Assembly (NCBI GenBank): GCA_034359265.1
Contig: CP136896.1
Span: 21,669,501-21,733,500, forward strand
Direction: 5' to 3'
From: Canna indica
Lineage: Eukaryota; Streptophyta; Magnoliopsida; Zingiberales; Cannaceae
DNA: 64,000 bases
A program made the translations under genes and the position numbers. Below the pieces are notes generated by a model. That model was not told where the DNA came from. It ran no database searches and saw only the letters and a program-made list of their open reading frames with translations. Shown in pieces: positions 22,531 to 35,221 of this stretch (position 1 is the first letter of the stretch; each line of letters begins with the position of its first letter).

Positions 22531-24260
22531 ATAGACCCCCAAGTCATCTGCCATAGATTGGCGATCAATCCCCGGTTTAAATCGGTGGCCCAGAAGAAAA
22601 TAAAACTCGGAATCAAGCGTCGGCGAGCTTCCCTCGAGGAAACTAGAAAGCTATTGAAGACGTAATTTATCAGAGAGATCAAATTCACCACATGGCTTAT
22701 AAATATCGTGATGGTTAAAAAAACACTCAGTGAAATGGCAAATGTGCGTCGATTTTACCGACCTCAACAAAGAGTGTCCAAAGGAATCCTATCTGCTGTT
22801 GAGCATAGAAAAACTTATCGACGGCTCCTCGGGGTTATCAATATATGAGCTTTATGTTTGCCTATTTAGGCTACAACCAGATTCGGATGCACCCGGAGGA
22901 TGAAGAGAAGACAACTTTCATCACCAAACACGCCAACTTCTGCTACAAGGTGATGCCCTTCAAGCTCAAAAATGTAGGAGCCACCTACCAGCGCCTAATG
23001 AACAAAGTATCTAAGCAGCAGATCAGCCGAAACTTGGATGTGTAAGTGGATGACATGATCACCAAAACACCGGCCACCGGAGACCACTGCAATGATCTCA
23101 TCGAAATCTTCATCCAACTCAGGCGCTACGAGATGAGACTAAATCTGAAGAAGTGTGCCTTTGGAGTCCACAACGGTAAATTCCTTGGATTCATGCTTAC
23201 GAACTGAGCGATTGAAGGTAATCCTGAGAAATATCGAGCCATCCAAGAGATATGGAGCTCGTGCAACATCAAAGAGGTACAATAACTCACTGGAAGAATG
23301 GCTGCCTTATCAAGATTCCTCTGCAGGTCGGCCGACAAGACCGCTCCTTTCTTCAAAATTTAAAAAGAAGCAAGACTTCCAATTGTATAAGAAGTGCGAA
23401 AAAACTATCCAAGAGCTCAAACACTTCCTCGCCAGCCCACCAATCTTGGACAAACAACATCGGGGAGAAACACTCTTCCTTTACCTCACATTCATGGAGA
23501 ACGCCCTCAGCTTGGTGTTGGTCTGAGAACAAGGAAAAAATTAGAAATCGATCTACTTTGTCAACAAGGTCCTCCAAGGGCCCGAAACAAGATACCATAT
23601 GCTAGAGAAGCTTGCCTTCATCCTGGTCATCTTGGCCAGAAGACGAAGGCTATATTTCCAAAGCCACCACATCCAGGTACACACAGAACAACCAATCAGG
23701 CAGGTATTGGCCAAGCCCAAGCTTGCTGGCCGGATGACTTCTTAGTCGGTGGAACTCTCGGAGTTCAGCATCGAGTACCACCCCAGAGGTCTCATCAAGG
23801 CCCAAGCATTGGTAGACTTCGTCATTGAATTCACTGATCAAAAAGGCATTGTCGAGTAGGGCGAGACTTGGACGTTGTTCGTAGTCAGTGCTTCCAACAA
23901 AAAAGGAAGTGGAGCAGACATCATTCTGGAGAATGGCTAGGGAATCGCACTAGAGCAATCCCTTCAGTTCCAATTCAAAACTAGCCAGAATCAAGTGGAG
24001 TACAAAGCTCTAATCGTCGGGCTCAAGCTTGCCCAAGATGTGAAAGCCCGAAATGTGGTCGTGAAAAGCGACTCACAGCTTGTCATAGCACAAGTTAACG
24101 ACACTTGCCAATCAAGGGATCCCTCCCTCGAAAGGTACCTCTCATTAGTACATTCTTTTGTCACTAACTTTAATAGTTGCGTAATACAGTACATACCTCG
24201 AGAGAAAAATACCATAGCATACCTATTATCCAAGCTCGCCAACACCATGAAACCTCAAAA
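22531..24260 (+). pseudogene. Tat-like Ty3/gypsy pol, reverse transcriptase and RNase H, decayed
   Basis: Family motifs appear in order in shifting frames: VICHRLAI, KRRRASLEETRKLL and FIREIKF (22540-22690), VDFTDLNKECPK (about 22750-22785), then an open stretch with YNQIRMHPEDEEKTTFITKH and GATYQRLMNKV (22845-23045). A thumb and connection region follows (about 23130-23520). An RNase H-like piece with MEYKALIVGLKLA, VKSDSQLVIAQVN and YIPREKN lies at 23995-24250. The catalytic DD of the reverse transcriptase survives only as a degraded VDDM (about 23046). There are at least six frameshifts or stops. The enzyme once copied element RNA into DNA. Confidence 0.85.
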
Positions 24261-24589
24261 TAATAGGTCCGTCATCCAACAAATCCTCGAGCAACTATTA
24301 CAACAACCATTAAATAATTATGCTCTCTCTTATCTGCACATTTTCTTTGTCTCTAGATTGTTTGCAGCTATCTCATAACACACACAGGAGGAACCTCCAT
24401 GGTCTTATGACAGCTCCCGTCTTGTGCCTGCGCGGCGCACCAATCTTCCTCGGCCTCAAGCACCTTGCTCGAATTCTCATAGCAATCAGAGCTCAGTTGA
24501 TCATCAGCCTAGCTCGCCAGCCCCAATACCTATCTCGAATTCTCACAATGACCTAGACTCGATTTTCATCAGCTTGGCTCATTGGCCTC

Positions 24590-25075
24590 AAAGCCCTTAC
24601 AACGACTTGAAGCGCGCTTCTCGCGAGCTTGATTTTCACCGAGTCTAGTCCTCGGCCTTAGAGCCCTTACACGATCAGGACTCAGCTTTCACCAGACTAG
24701 ATCGTCGACCTTAGCGCCACTACTTTCGAACTCAGAGCCCTTACAATGACCCGAAGCGCCCTCCTCGCAAGCTTGGTTTTTACCGAGTCTGGTCCTCGGC
24801 CTCGGTGCCACAACTTCCGGCCTCAGAGCCCTTATAACGACCTGAAGCGCGCTCCTTGTGAGCTTGGTTTTCATCGAGTATGGTCCTCGGCCTTAGTGCT
24901 ATTACTTCTGGCATTAGAACCCTTACACGACTAGGACTCGGTTTTCATCATTCTGGCTTGTCAGCTTCAGCGCCACTACTTCCGGCCTCAGGGCCCTTAC
25001 AATGACCCGAAGCGCACTCCTCGCGAGCTCAGTTTTCATCAAGAATCTTGTCCTCGACCTCATCACCGCAACTTC
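24590..25075 (+). repeat. Tandem repeats of about 74 and 91 bp in a Tat-like 3' region
   Basis: Units start with AGAGCCCTTACA or a close variant at about 24590, 24660, 24734, 24825, 24916 and 24990. Two kinds are seen, about 91 bp (with GACCCGAAGCGC) and about 74 bp (with CACGACTAGGACTCGG), in the order long-type, short, long, long, short, long. The first long-type unit is shortened to about 70 bp. Tat-lineage gypsy elements are known for variable tandem repeats between pol and the 3' LTR, which fits this position. Confidence 0.8.
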
Positions 25076-25266
25076 AAGTTTGTATATATATATGTAGAAT
25101 TCTGCATATGGCCTTCGTTTATTATTCTTAATCTGTACTCAAAATAGAATTATTGTTTCACCTTGATTCAGCTACGAATGTGTATATGCATCTTTGAGTT
25201 TTAATTTTTCTCCCTATTATTTAGGGTGATCCCCTCCACCCATGGTTATAGGTATACCATTGAATA
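25076..25266. other. AT-rich spacer, target of a LINE
   Basis: No reading frame or repeat match is evident. It is the left flank of the LINE insertion, and its last bases, GTTAGGACATAG (25267-25278), are the left target-site duplication. Confidence 0.5.
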
Positions 25267-25332
25267 GTTAGGACATAGATTTTTTTTTTTTTTTTTGCAA
25301 ACTAAGGGCCGAAGCCCTCAAAAACTTATTTA

Positions 25333-28300
25333 TTAAGTAATGGGATTATGAAAATCCCTAATGAGAATACAAAGTAACTCTTGAGGTGGAGGATTAGTCC
25401 AAGTTATCAAATCTTGGGTCACTTGCGACCTCATTGCTACCCATTGGGCAGCTTCATTTGCTTGTCTACGTACAAAACCAATATGAAAGTCTCGATTATT
25501 ACAAAGCATACCGGAAAGATCTTCTACAATACAACGAATTGACCATGGAGAAGGGGTGTCTTTGAGAAGAGCATCGATAAGAATTTTACAGTCTGATTCA
25601 AAAGTAGCAGTCGTAATATTGTTGTTCACAGTCCAGTCCATGGCTAGCTGAAGAGACATTGCTTCAGTTTTGAGAGCTGAATTAGAATTGATAGGAGTAC
25701 CCAACAGGTGAAGACAACTTCCCAGATGGTCCCTGACAACAAAACTAGTAGCAGCAGAATTAGTAGTAAAGCTCTGTCGCAATTAATTTTAAGAGTGTTG
25801 GCTAGGGGGGGGGGGAGTCCATTTGGATTCCAAAGAGTTGTTTAGAAGTTTATTGCCTTCAGGTTTGGAAACCGCAAGGCAACTATTATAGATAAAGGAT
25901 TTTATACGGTTCATGAGTCCTAGAATAGGAAGCTACCTACCCGTGTGCAACTTATCGTTCCTAGCGTGCCAAGTGAACCAAAGGGTAGTGGCTATGATTA
26001 TATTTCTGTAAGAGGCAACCGAGCTTCCGAAGGAAGCATTTAACCAAGAGCCACTTTCCCAATTATCCCTCGAGGAAAAGTCCATACCAAAAGAAGAACT
26101 AAGAGCTAACCAAATGTCATTTGAGAAACATCAATTTAGAAATAAGTGAGGAATGGTCTCAGATGCATTGCCACATAATACACAATAATTAGTAGAAGCA
26201 ATACCAATTTGGAAAAGAAATGCTTTTGTAGAGAGCTTTTTGTGAAAAAAAATTCATAAAAAAGTTTTGATTTTAGGAGAGACCTGAATATTCCAAGTAC
26301 TTACCCAAAGATTGGACTTTTCCAAAGGAAAAAGGTTATGGCTTCTAAGAAAGCGATAGGCAGCACGAGTGGTAACGATTCCATTTGGCTCACTAACCCA
26401 AATCCAAACATCATCCGTAGGCTTTATAGGCAAGTGGAGCAAATGGATTCTCCCATAAGATGACTGAAGCAGTCATATATGCAGTTTACATTCCAAACAT
26501 TGTTGCAAATTAAAGAGCAAACATTAGCACTAATATCAACATCCATAGATATAAAAGTAGGTTTAGAAAGCAAGGGCATATCAAATAACCAAGGGTCAGA
26601 CAGAATGTTAGTGTTTAAACCCGATCTAATATGTTTGGTGAATTGAAATTTTAGCTCAGAAAAGGCTCTAAAACATAGCCTCCAAGACCAAGAAGAGTTT
26701 CTAGGAATAGATAAGGTTTGGTGATTAAGTCTGGGATTCTTGGCTTGAACAATGTTGACCCAAATATTAGGTTCATTAGTTAGATAATTAAGAATTCTTT
26801 TGCTAAGAAGAGAGGAGCTTAGAAGGTTTAGGTCCCTTATGCCCAACCCACCAAGGTGTTTAGGAAGGGTAATAGTAGACCAGGGGATGGCATAAAGAGG
26901 CTTTTTTTTAGGGTCACCGATCCAAAGAAATTTTTTAATGATGGAGTTAATTTTGTCCATACTTTTTTGAGGAAACCAAGAGACGAAAAGATTATGAAGA
27001 TGAATGAAATTAAGAACATGATTTATGAGAACAATTCTGCCAGCCTGAGAGAGGTATTTAGTTTGCCAGTTACCAAGCTTAGCTTGAAGCTTAGAGATGA
27101 TAGGTTCATGGGTATTAGGAGAAGGCCTAGAAGGAGAGATGGAAGTACCAAGATATGAAAAGGGAAATTTACCCTGTTTCATATTAAGAGTGTTGCATAT
27201 ATTGGAGATGGTATTTCTAGAGATAGATTTGGGGAAATAAATAGCAGATTTCAAAGGATTAAGCTTTTGGCCAGTAAGAGATTCTTACTGACTGAAAATT
27301 CTCTTGAGAGTTTGGAGACTTTTAGGATCAGCTCTAATGGCAATAAGGATGTCATCAGCAAACATGAGATGACTAACTTTAAAAGTCCTTTTAATTTTGA
27401 AAGGAGTTAGCTTGTTAGCATGTACATCAGAATTAAAGTGGTTGAAAATGATTTGAGCTAAAGGATGTAGAGAAAAGGAGAAAGACAGTCTCCTTGCCTA
27501 ACTCCCTTATGGGCATGGAAGAAAGGAAAAAGATCTCCACTAATGAGACAATAAAAGGAGGTAGAGGAGATACAATTATATATCCATTTAATGAAAGTGT
27601 CAGGAAAATTGCAAGCTTGGAGAACATGAGAAATAACACTCCAAGAGAGCCTATCGAAGGCTTTTTCAAGGTCAGCTTTAATGAGAATGTAGGACAATTT
27701 CTTGAGCTACTAGGACGTTGTCATGGATGCTTCTGGATTTAATAATGGCAGATTGCTCAAAAGAAATTAGATGAGGGATGTAAATTTTTAGTCTATTAGC
27801 TAAAGCTTTGGAAAGAACTCTTTAAGAGAGATTACATAAGGCTATAGGTATGTAATCCTTAACTTTTTTTGGATTTTTGACTTTAGGTATAAAGGTAAGG
27901 ATTGTCTTATTCCAATCAGGTGAGAGAATTGCATGCTGGTGAAAAAAATTACAGCATGCCAGATAGTTGTTAGATATAACAGACCAGTAGAACTTGTAAA
28001 ATTCAGCAGTGAAGCCATTGTATCCCGAGCTCTTACCATTAGCAAGAGATTGAACTGTGAGCCACAGTTCATCTTTGGAAAAAGGCTTAATAAGGGACTG
28101 ATGGGCTTTAGAACTGATCTAGGTGAAGACAGGCTATGAATGGTTATGGTAAGAGGGGGCAGGGGAGGTCCAAAGATCGATGTACAAATTTGAAAAGTGA
28201 GATAGGATATCAGAGTCAGAAGTGAGAGTTTGGGAGTTATCATCAATGATGGAGGAAACTTTGTTTTTCATTCGTTTCATCATGATAGTACGATGAAAGA

Positions 28301-29441
28301 ATGCAGTGTTTAGGTCTCCATCATTAATCCAATTAATTTTTACTTTGGACCACCATTTAAGAGCAATTTGTCTGTGAAGAGCTAAAGCCTTATGGTGAAG
28401 GCTTTTAAGAGAAAGTTGTTGATCAGGAGATAGGCCAGAGAGGGCTTCAGAAGATTCAAGAGAGGAGATTTCTTTGAGAGTTTCTTCAAGTCTCCTTTCA
28501 ATCCTCCCTAGATGCTCTCTATTCCAAAGACTTAATGCTTTTCTAGTGTTGTGAATGTTATTAGAGAAAGAAAAGAAGGGGGAAGTGATATGGGAATTAT
28601 TTGTCCAATTTTCAGAAACCACTCTATGGGATTCTTCATGTCCAACCCAAAAATTTTGGAATCTAAAAAGTTTAGTTCGATGAGATTTCCTAGGATTGAT
28701 TTGAATAAAAATAGAGGAATGGTCAGAAGTAGTTCTGTGAACGTGTTCAACAATAGCTTTGTCAAAAAAATGAGACCAAACAACATTAATAAAAAGTCTA
28801 TCAAGCCTAACAAGAATACGATGAGAATCATTTCTATTATTGCACCAAGTAAAATTGGAACCAATAAAACTAGCATCAATTAATCCAGCATGAGAAATAA
28901 AATTTCTAAAACTTCTAACAGAGGTATTAACATTAAAAATAGAACCATCATCTTTATCTACAACATTTAGAATACAGTTGAAGTCACCACAGGTCATCCA
29001 AGGAAAACTAAAAAGATCAATAGATGATAAAACATTCCAGAGATTATTTCTAATGACTGGGTTTGTACTAGCATAAATATTAGTTAGAAGAAAAGGTTCC
29101 ATATCTAAATATTTAATAATGACATGAATGAATTGGGCATTGAGAGATATCACTTGAGAATTGATAACAGTGCAATCCCATGCAACAATTAATCCTCCAG
29201 ATCTACCATTAGAAGGGTAAGAAATACCTTTCCAAGAAATACCCAAAGAGTGAATAAATCTAGTAGCTTTTGCATCAAAAATATCAGATTCCTGAATAAG
29301 TAATAAGGAAAAAGAATATTTCTTCTTCAAGAAAAAGAGAACATCCTTGGCAGGCCTTCTGTCAATACCCCTACAATTCCAACTTAGGATTTTAATCATG
29401 GATTTGGATTGGGGGGTGTTGGGGAGAGCCTGCAAGGTCAT
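25333..29441 (-). pseudogene. L1 ORF2: endonuclease, reverse transcriptase, zinc-binding and RNase H regions
   Basis: The N-terminal 435 codons (29441-28134) form an apurinic-type endonuclease, with SWNCRG, an Asn-Ile-Tyr-Ala-Ser block, GDFNCI, FTWCNN, RLDR and the SDH motif in order. The likely true start is the second Met at 29399. Reverse transcriptase follows in broken frames, with its FADD active site at about 27351-27362. The open piece at 27254-26424 covers the region after it, and a zf-RVT-like piece lies at 26442-26254. The C-terminus (25782-25333) is a 149-codon RNase H-like domain with ESDCKILIDALL and FVRRQANEAA. Stops and shifts lie around 28130, 27780, 27690, 27290 and 26430, so no full protein can be made. 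It would nick DNA and copy LINE RNA at the nick. Confidence 0.9.
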
Positions 29442-29763
29442 GGAGTTGTCATTTAGCTATGAACCAATGGGTTTAGATCTGTCAAATCCATGATTCTGTC
29501 AAATCCATTGGTTCAACCATTTAGCTAAATCCTCAATACACTCCTTCTTCTCAATCATGGAGTTGGATCATGGATTTAGCTATGAACCAATGGATTTAGA
29601 TCTTCTAGGGTTTCTTGGTTGAGGATTTAGCTTTGGAAGGGACCCTAGAAGGAGTGTATTGAGAAGAAGCTTTGAAAATATTATCCAACTCCATTGCCAT
29701 TTGCTCAATGGATCTGGAGGGAGGATGATTTGAAGGCTTGATTATAGAGGTGGGAAGGGATTC
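29442..29763 (-). other. Rearranged spacer between LINE ORF1 and ORF2
   Basis: A phrase of about 28 bp containing TTTAGCTATGAACCAATGG occurs twice in direct order (about 29451 and 29576). The segment around CTCAATACACTCCTTCT recurs inverted as AGAAGGAGTGTATTGAG. The second L1 in this window has no spacer at all here, so this is likely a local rearrangement. Confidence 0.55.
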
Positions 29764-31560
29764 CTAAGGAGATTCCTCAAGGTGTTTATTGAGGTCTTGA
29801 ATGGGGACGAGGAACTCAAAATCAGAGAGCATATCAGAATCATGATTTTCTGATATGTCATAAATTTCAAACTCCTTGGAGAAACCAGGGTAGGAGTGGC
29901 TTTGATAGGTGAAGGGTTTTTTGGATGCTTTATTTACCGATTTAGAAGCTTTATCCAAAGAATTGGGATGAACTATATTGTTAGCCTGAGAAGAATTCAG
30001 GGAATTTGGATGGGTGTTGGAGAGCTTTGTTTCGGAAGGGTGAGGGGGGATAACAGGATTGGGAATAGAATTTCTAGAGGAGTTTGGCTTTCCAGGGTTT
30101 CTAGGTTTTCTCCTTTGCACAATGACCCAAGGCCCACAAACATCCTCAGAAGCAGAATCATTATTATTAACAACATTAGAGTAAGAATCCACAGATATAT
30201 TGTTGGAAATAGAACTACCATTAGTATTCGTAGAAATCGAAGAAGAAGCCTTAGTATTAACATTGTTAGAAGAATTTAAATTAGAAGACTCACTAGAAAA
30301 ATCATCATTCATAGCATTAAGGCTAACATTAATAGAACTGTCATTTTTAACAGCCATTGAGAAGTTTTTTTATTAGGACAACTAGATTCGAAGTGTCCAA
30401 CAAGACCACAAGAGAAACATAATGAGGGTAAGTTTTCGTACACTATAGGTTGGAAAAATTCCATACCAGGAAGCTCTATAGTGATTCCTTGTTTAATAGG
30501 GTCAACAAGATCAATTTCAATACAAACCCTCACATATCTACCCCGATCAAGAGTAGAAAAGCGATCATCGATTTTTATAACTTTACCAAAACCAGAAGGA
30601 ATTAATTTAATTGAATCGATATTCCAGAGTTCAAGCGGCAGTCCATGGAGACGGATCCATACCGGGGTGGTAGAGATTCTCTCCAACCATGGCCTGAAGA
30701 AAGGTCTCCAAGGGATCAATCGAATAATATCCCCACGAAGGGACCATGGACCACCGGCAAGAACATTCGAAACCGAGGCAAGATCTTTAAAACAAAAAAC
30801 AAAAAAACCTTCTTCAAGATCTAGAACGGAAAGAAAGCCGGAAGAAGACCATAATCTTTCAGCCTAACGACGAACCGAAAGAAGGGTAGGAGTCTTACCT
30901 AAGAACTTACCTATGAGGCTAGATTCCCATGGTTGAGTCCATGCCTGAAGTTGATCTTCGAAGAAGATGACTCGGCCAGAGGAATGCTGTTGGATTCGGT
31001 GGAGGGGAACTGGGGTAAACGATGAAGATGACGATTTCTTCGAACTTTTAGGGTTAGGGTTTTCGCCCTTGAGGATTTGAGCCCACGAAATGGTGGAAGG
31101 CAGTCGAGATCCAGATGCAGGAGAGGAGGAAGCATGTCGGGAAGGGGTGGGGGGAGGTGGGGGGCGGCTCCGATCGGGAGGATCGGGCGGAGGGGGCGGC
31201 GGCGAGGGAAGATCTTTAAAACAAAAAACAAAAAAACCTTCTTCAAGATCTAGAACGGAAAGAAAGCCAGAAGAAGACCATAATCTTTCAGCCCAACGAC
31301 GAACCGAAAGAAGGGTAGGAGTCTTACCTAAGAACTTACCTATGAGGCTAGATTCCCATGGTTGAGTCCATGCCTGAAGTTGATCTTCGAAGAAGACGAC
31401 TCGGCCGGAGGAATGCTGTTGGATTCGGTGGAGGGGAACTGGGGTAAACGATGAAGATGACGATTTCTCCGAACTTTTAGGGTTAGGGTTTTCGCCCTTG
31501 AGGATTTGAGCCCACGAAATGGTGGAAGGCAGTCGAGATCCAGATGCAGGAGAGGAGGAA
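29764..31560 (-). pseudogene. L1 ORF1, DUF4283 and CCHC protein
   Basis: The frame has the plant L1 ORF1 order: a Ser/Pro-rich leader, the motif AWTQPWESSLIGKFLGKTP, a DUF4283-like domain (LIPWRPFFRPWLE, GLPLELWN, DRGRYVRVCIEIDL), then a CCHC zinc knuckle (CFSCGLVGHFESSC, about 30375-30420). A Ser/Asn-rich tail is in another frame (30357-29764), showing a frameshift near 30360. The 5' part is disturbed by a 429-bp tandem duplication. In the family this protein binds LINE RNA in the ribonucleoprotein particle. Confidence 0.85.
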
Positions 31561-31634
31561 GCATGTCGGGAAGGGGTGGGGGGAGGCGGGGGGCGGCTCC
31601 GATCGGGAGGATCGGGCGGAGGGGGGTGGCGGCG
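30781..31634 (-). repeat. 429-bp tandem duplication in the LINE 5' region
   Basis: The sequence from 30781 restarts at 31210 with AGATCTTTAAAACAAAAAAC and repeats almost exactly, including the splice-like and GC-rich parts, to about 31634. The two copies differ at only a few positions by eye, so the duplication is younger than most of the decay in the element. It duplicates the N-terminal part of ORF1. Confidence 0.9.
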
Positions 31635-32289
31635 CTAGGGTTTCAAAAGAGGGCGAAATGTCGCCCTTCGCAGGAGACTTGACGCTTATCTCTAGCGTTC
31701 TTCTTCAGCTATTTTTGTTCGTCCGTTAGGACATAGCACTACTACAAAAGTCGTCATTAATAGCATGCCATCAATGCTATCATAGGTAGTGTATAGCATT
31801 AAACGAAACATTGTCAAATCGCACGCTATCTTATGTAGGGAGGTTACAATAGCGTTTCTGAGAATGCAATTGTGAATACTATATGAATGTTATGAATGTT
31901 ATTTTATAACATTTTATATTCGTTATGATTAGTTAGGTATAGCATTCTGAACCTACTATTACTTCATTCTACAATAGCAATAATATTTAGTTATCATATA
32001 TTTTTATATAGCTTTTTCTAACTATTATCTATCACTAAAAAGAGCATTTTAAAACTATCATACAAAAATAAATTTAATCTCAACTTGTTGTTGTTACTGA
32101 AATAATTTTTTTATTTTTCTAATTTATTAACAATATAAGAATCAATATTTAAAGAACATTTTTATATTAAACCAAGAGTACATTACATAAATCCAAACTA
32201 CTAAAATATAACATTAATCCTAACTTAGTAAAATATCAACTAATGAACTTAAACATAGATTAATATTGTCTTCTAATAATAAAAAGAAA

Positions 32290-32515
32290 GTAGATTAAGT
32301 TGTGTCTTCTAAAACAAAAGTAACTAGTTTGTTATAGTCATGAAATCTTCCAACATAGCTTCTATATATCTGACCCTTGACCAATTGAAATCTTCCAACT
32401 AGCATCAAGTTCCAATTGAACCTTGGCCACCGTGCTCCTAAGCAATGCACAACTTCAACAACTTTTTCTTTGCCATAAAATTTCTTCATAGTTGTTTCAG
32501 CTTGAGAAAATCTCC
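32290..32515 (-). pseudogene. Possible captured exon of a plastid glucose-transporter-like gene
   Basis: After a pyrimidine-rich stretch, the minus strand reads QGRFSQAETTMKKFYGKEKV, which resembles the loop of plastidic glucose translocators of the major facilitator superfamily. Remnants of a GGQGS and LDASW motif follow in other frames. A shorter second copy of the start of this exon lies at about 34590-34610. The match is from memory of the family and covers only about 45 residues, so it is tentative. The rest of the open frame, to 32295, looks like frameshifted sequence. Confidence 0.4.
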
Positions 32516-32819
32516 CTTGCCGCAGAATAAAAGATGGATTACATCAACATACTAGTTGAAATAGTCTACCCCATGCTCTAAAGATCAGTTATGAAAGATG
32601 TGAGACAACCTAATGAAACATGGTGATCTAGAAATAAATATATTTAACCTACTAGTGATCAGTTATCTCTTAATTGCATAAAGAAGAAACTAGCATGAAT
32701 CCTTGAACTACCAAAAATTAATCCCAGTAAATTATGCATTATACAACTATCATCAATCTAAAAGAAAAATAACAAGAACAAAAGAATGGAGTTTGCTGGT
32801 CTTTCTTGGAAAAGCTACT

Positions 32820-32918
32820 GACACATCAGAAATGAGTTTGCCTCGAAGAAATTCTAGATGATTGCGAAGACATTGCATTTTGTTCTCTTGTATCATTATA
32901 CGTGCAGCACCTGCCAAA
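32820..32918 (-). pseudogene. Unrecognised exon-like piece in the CACTA element
   Basis: The minus strand has an acceptor-like TTCATTTGGCAG followed by an open frame containing ARIMIQENKMQCLRNHLEFL and ending near a possible donor. It is probably a captured exon, but I do not recognise the protein. Confidence 0.35.
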
Positions 32919-34359
32919 TGAAACAATACAAAAACTGATCAGTCGGGATAGAAACTAGTGAAAACAAGCCAAAAGCAAGATGGCTTCGATCTTAGATGGG
33001 ACACATTTAGGTCAGGCCATAAGAAATTGTTTGGTAATGTTGATCATGCACAAGGCAATTATAGCAAATGCTTGATTTTAGAATTGTGAATTATGATTAT
33101 GAATATGGAAAACTTACCATCTCCTCCTCTGCATATGACAGCTCTTGAGTCTCCAACATCATTAGAAGAAGACAAAAAACATGAATTAATGCAGCCAAGA
33201 CTCAGGTTTTCATCACAATGGAGAATCTATTGGCAAAGGTAATCGTTAAAAGAACTCATATGAAAAGCACAATGTTACTTTTCCTGGAGGCCGCGGCCCC
33301 CGAGAAATATATCCCAGGATATCAAAACTTTTAGACATGCCTAGTTTGATGTCAAAACCTTTATTGTTTCCCCTACTTAAGTTTCTGGGATATCAACCAA
33401 TACTTAAACCCATTTGAAAACTAAGTGAAATACTCAACATTATTTTTACTTATTCTCACTACTTTGCTGCTTCTGAGAAATTTGCATGGTTTAGAGATAA
33501 TACTATAACTTAGAAGCATTATTGAAAAGTTAATAACCTTGTAAAGTAAATTGAGCTTTTTCATTAAATTTCTTCAACTTGTTGTTTCTAGTACTCAGAT
33601 TAAATCCACAAGAGCAACATACAAACTGGAACAGACTTACAAACTGGAACACTTTCTTTGAAAATAAATCCACAAGAGCAACATCTTATAATAAACTAGA
33701 TGAGAAGGTTATTGAAATACAAATAACAAAATTATAGGCTATTCATATAAAGACACCTTACATCACATTACATCTACGATGCATGCTTCTACACACTATA
33801 TCTAATTAGCATACTTTGATATACTTAATTAGCATAGTGCAGATTTGATCTGGACTTGATCACCATATCTAGCTAATTAGCATACTCTGATATACTTTAT
33901 TCAGTATATTAATTAATTAATTAATATACTTAATTAATGGATAGTTGTTTCCTAACTCTGATACACACTACACTACCATACACTTTGGTATTCAATGCTG
34001 AAATGTGTTGGCTTTGCATTATCATTCCTGGTTTTGAGCTAATTGTTCCTGCAAATATTGTGTTTTATGGCATTTCATTGCTGAAAATTGAGCTAGCTTA
34101 GTAACTAAGATAATCCTTGCTAATGATGTTTCCAAGTGCCTACTCTTTTGCAATTTCCTACACTAATTCTGAAGTGATTTTGATGCGCAAGATGTCATCC
34201 ATAATCAATTGTTAAAAATAACGGCCTTTTCCCACATACTAGAAGGAAAATGTATGATTTGTACAAAGAACATGATTCAAGATATGCAGATAAACAAGCC
34301 TTCGAAGACTTTAAGTAAAGAAAAAAAGAGGACCTTTTATCCTTTCTACAACATGAGAG

Positions 34360-34515
34360 AGTACCGTCAAAATGATCTCGCATCTTCAAGATTTTGAAAC
34401 TTAATTCTTTGGCCATTTTTGTTCCAGTTGAATGAAGACTTTCTTCTAAGCAGGGATTTGCCATGGGGTGCCTTTGCAAAAGTGTCCTCATAATCTGCAA
34501 AATAGTTATACACAA
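34360..34515 (-). pseudogene. Unrecognised exon-like piece in the CACTA element
   Basis: After an acceptor-like TTTTGCAG on the minus strand, the frame reads IMRTLLQRHPMANPCLEESL and then TGTKMAKELSFKIL. The open frame continues to 34195, but the sequence beyond about 34360 looks like intron or decay. The neighbouring exon remnant (QGRLSQ, about 34590-34607) has both an acceptor and a GTATGT donor. I do not recognise the source gene. Confidence 0.4.
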
Positions 34516-35221
34516 GCGAGTTATTTACTCATATATTTTGTTGCTGTTTCTTCCCACATATTAGCAAAATAAGGATTTTCCTACATACCTGAGAAAGTCT
34601 CCCTTGCTGCAGAATAAAAGAAAAATTATGTCAACATACTTTGCATCCAATGGAAACTTGAATCATATGTCAAAATGTTGAGATTATCAAGATTACCGAT
34701 ATGAGAATTTAAGTAATTGCTAGAAAACTAGTAAATAAGTAATAATTGCTAGATAATCTGACAAGAAAGTGGAAAAAGGAAACAAGGAAATTTGAAAGTT
34801 ACTGTTTATTTGACCTGACTCCTTATTTCTAGAAGATTTGGTATACTCTTGGCTTAAATGACACCGACAAATTCGGAAATCATGTGAAATTAGGGTTTCA
34901 GGTTTTCAAATATTCATCTTCTAAAAAGGCCCGGGTCTAAAAAGAAATATAGGCAAGCAAAAATTCGCATAATCCTCAAATTCGAACCATGGACCTAGTA
35001 GAATCGGTGCAAATTATTAAAGATAAGTGCTAGAGCAATCAACCAAATGTTTGTCAAACCCTTGCATCGAAGAAACACCCAAGTAAATAATTGATATGAT
35101 AAACCCACAAAGCTCATGAGCCAAGGAATCACGATGCAATCAACTACTAAGACAAAATAGGGGATTTTACACAACAATTCAGAATCAATTGTGTAGGAGG
35201 GAGAGACTAACCTGTCCTTCT

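Larger units (their letters stand above)
25279..31724 (-). mobile_element. L1-type LINE, near full length, minus strand
   Basis: The element has a T-run (A-tail on the minus strand) at about 25280-25296, a pseudogene for ORF2 (25333-29441) and one for ORF1 (29764-31560), and a short 5' leader. GTTAGGACATAG occurs at 25267-25278 and again at 31725-31736, a 12-bp target-site duplication. It extends to 14 bp if the two bases after the CACTA element at 36007 are counted. The element is 6446 bp, the size of a full-length plant L1, and contains a 429-bp tandem duplication near its 5' end. Confidence 0.92.

Noticed and set aside
26856..27158. Open frame of 100 codons on the plus strand
   Set aside because: It is the antisense shadow of the LINE reverse transcriptase region.
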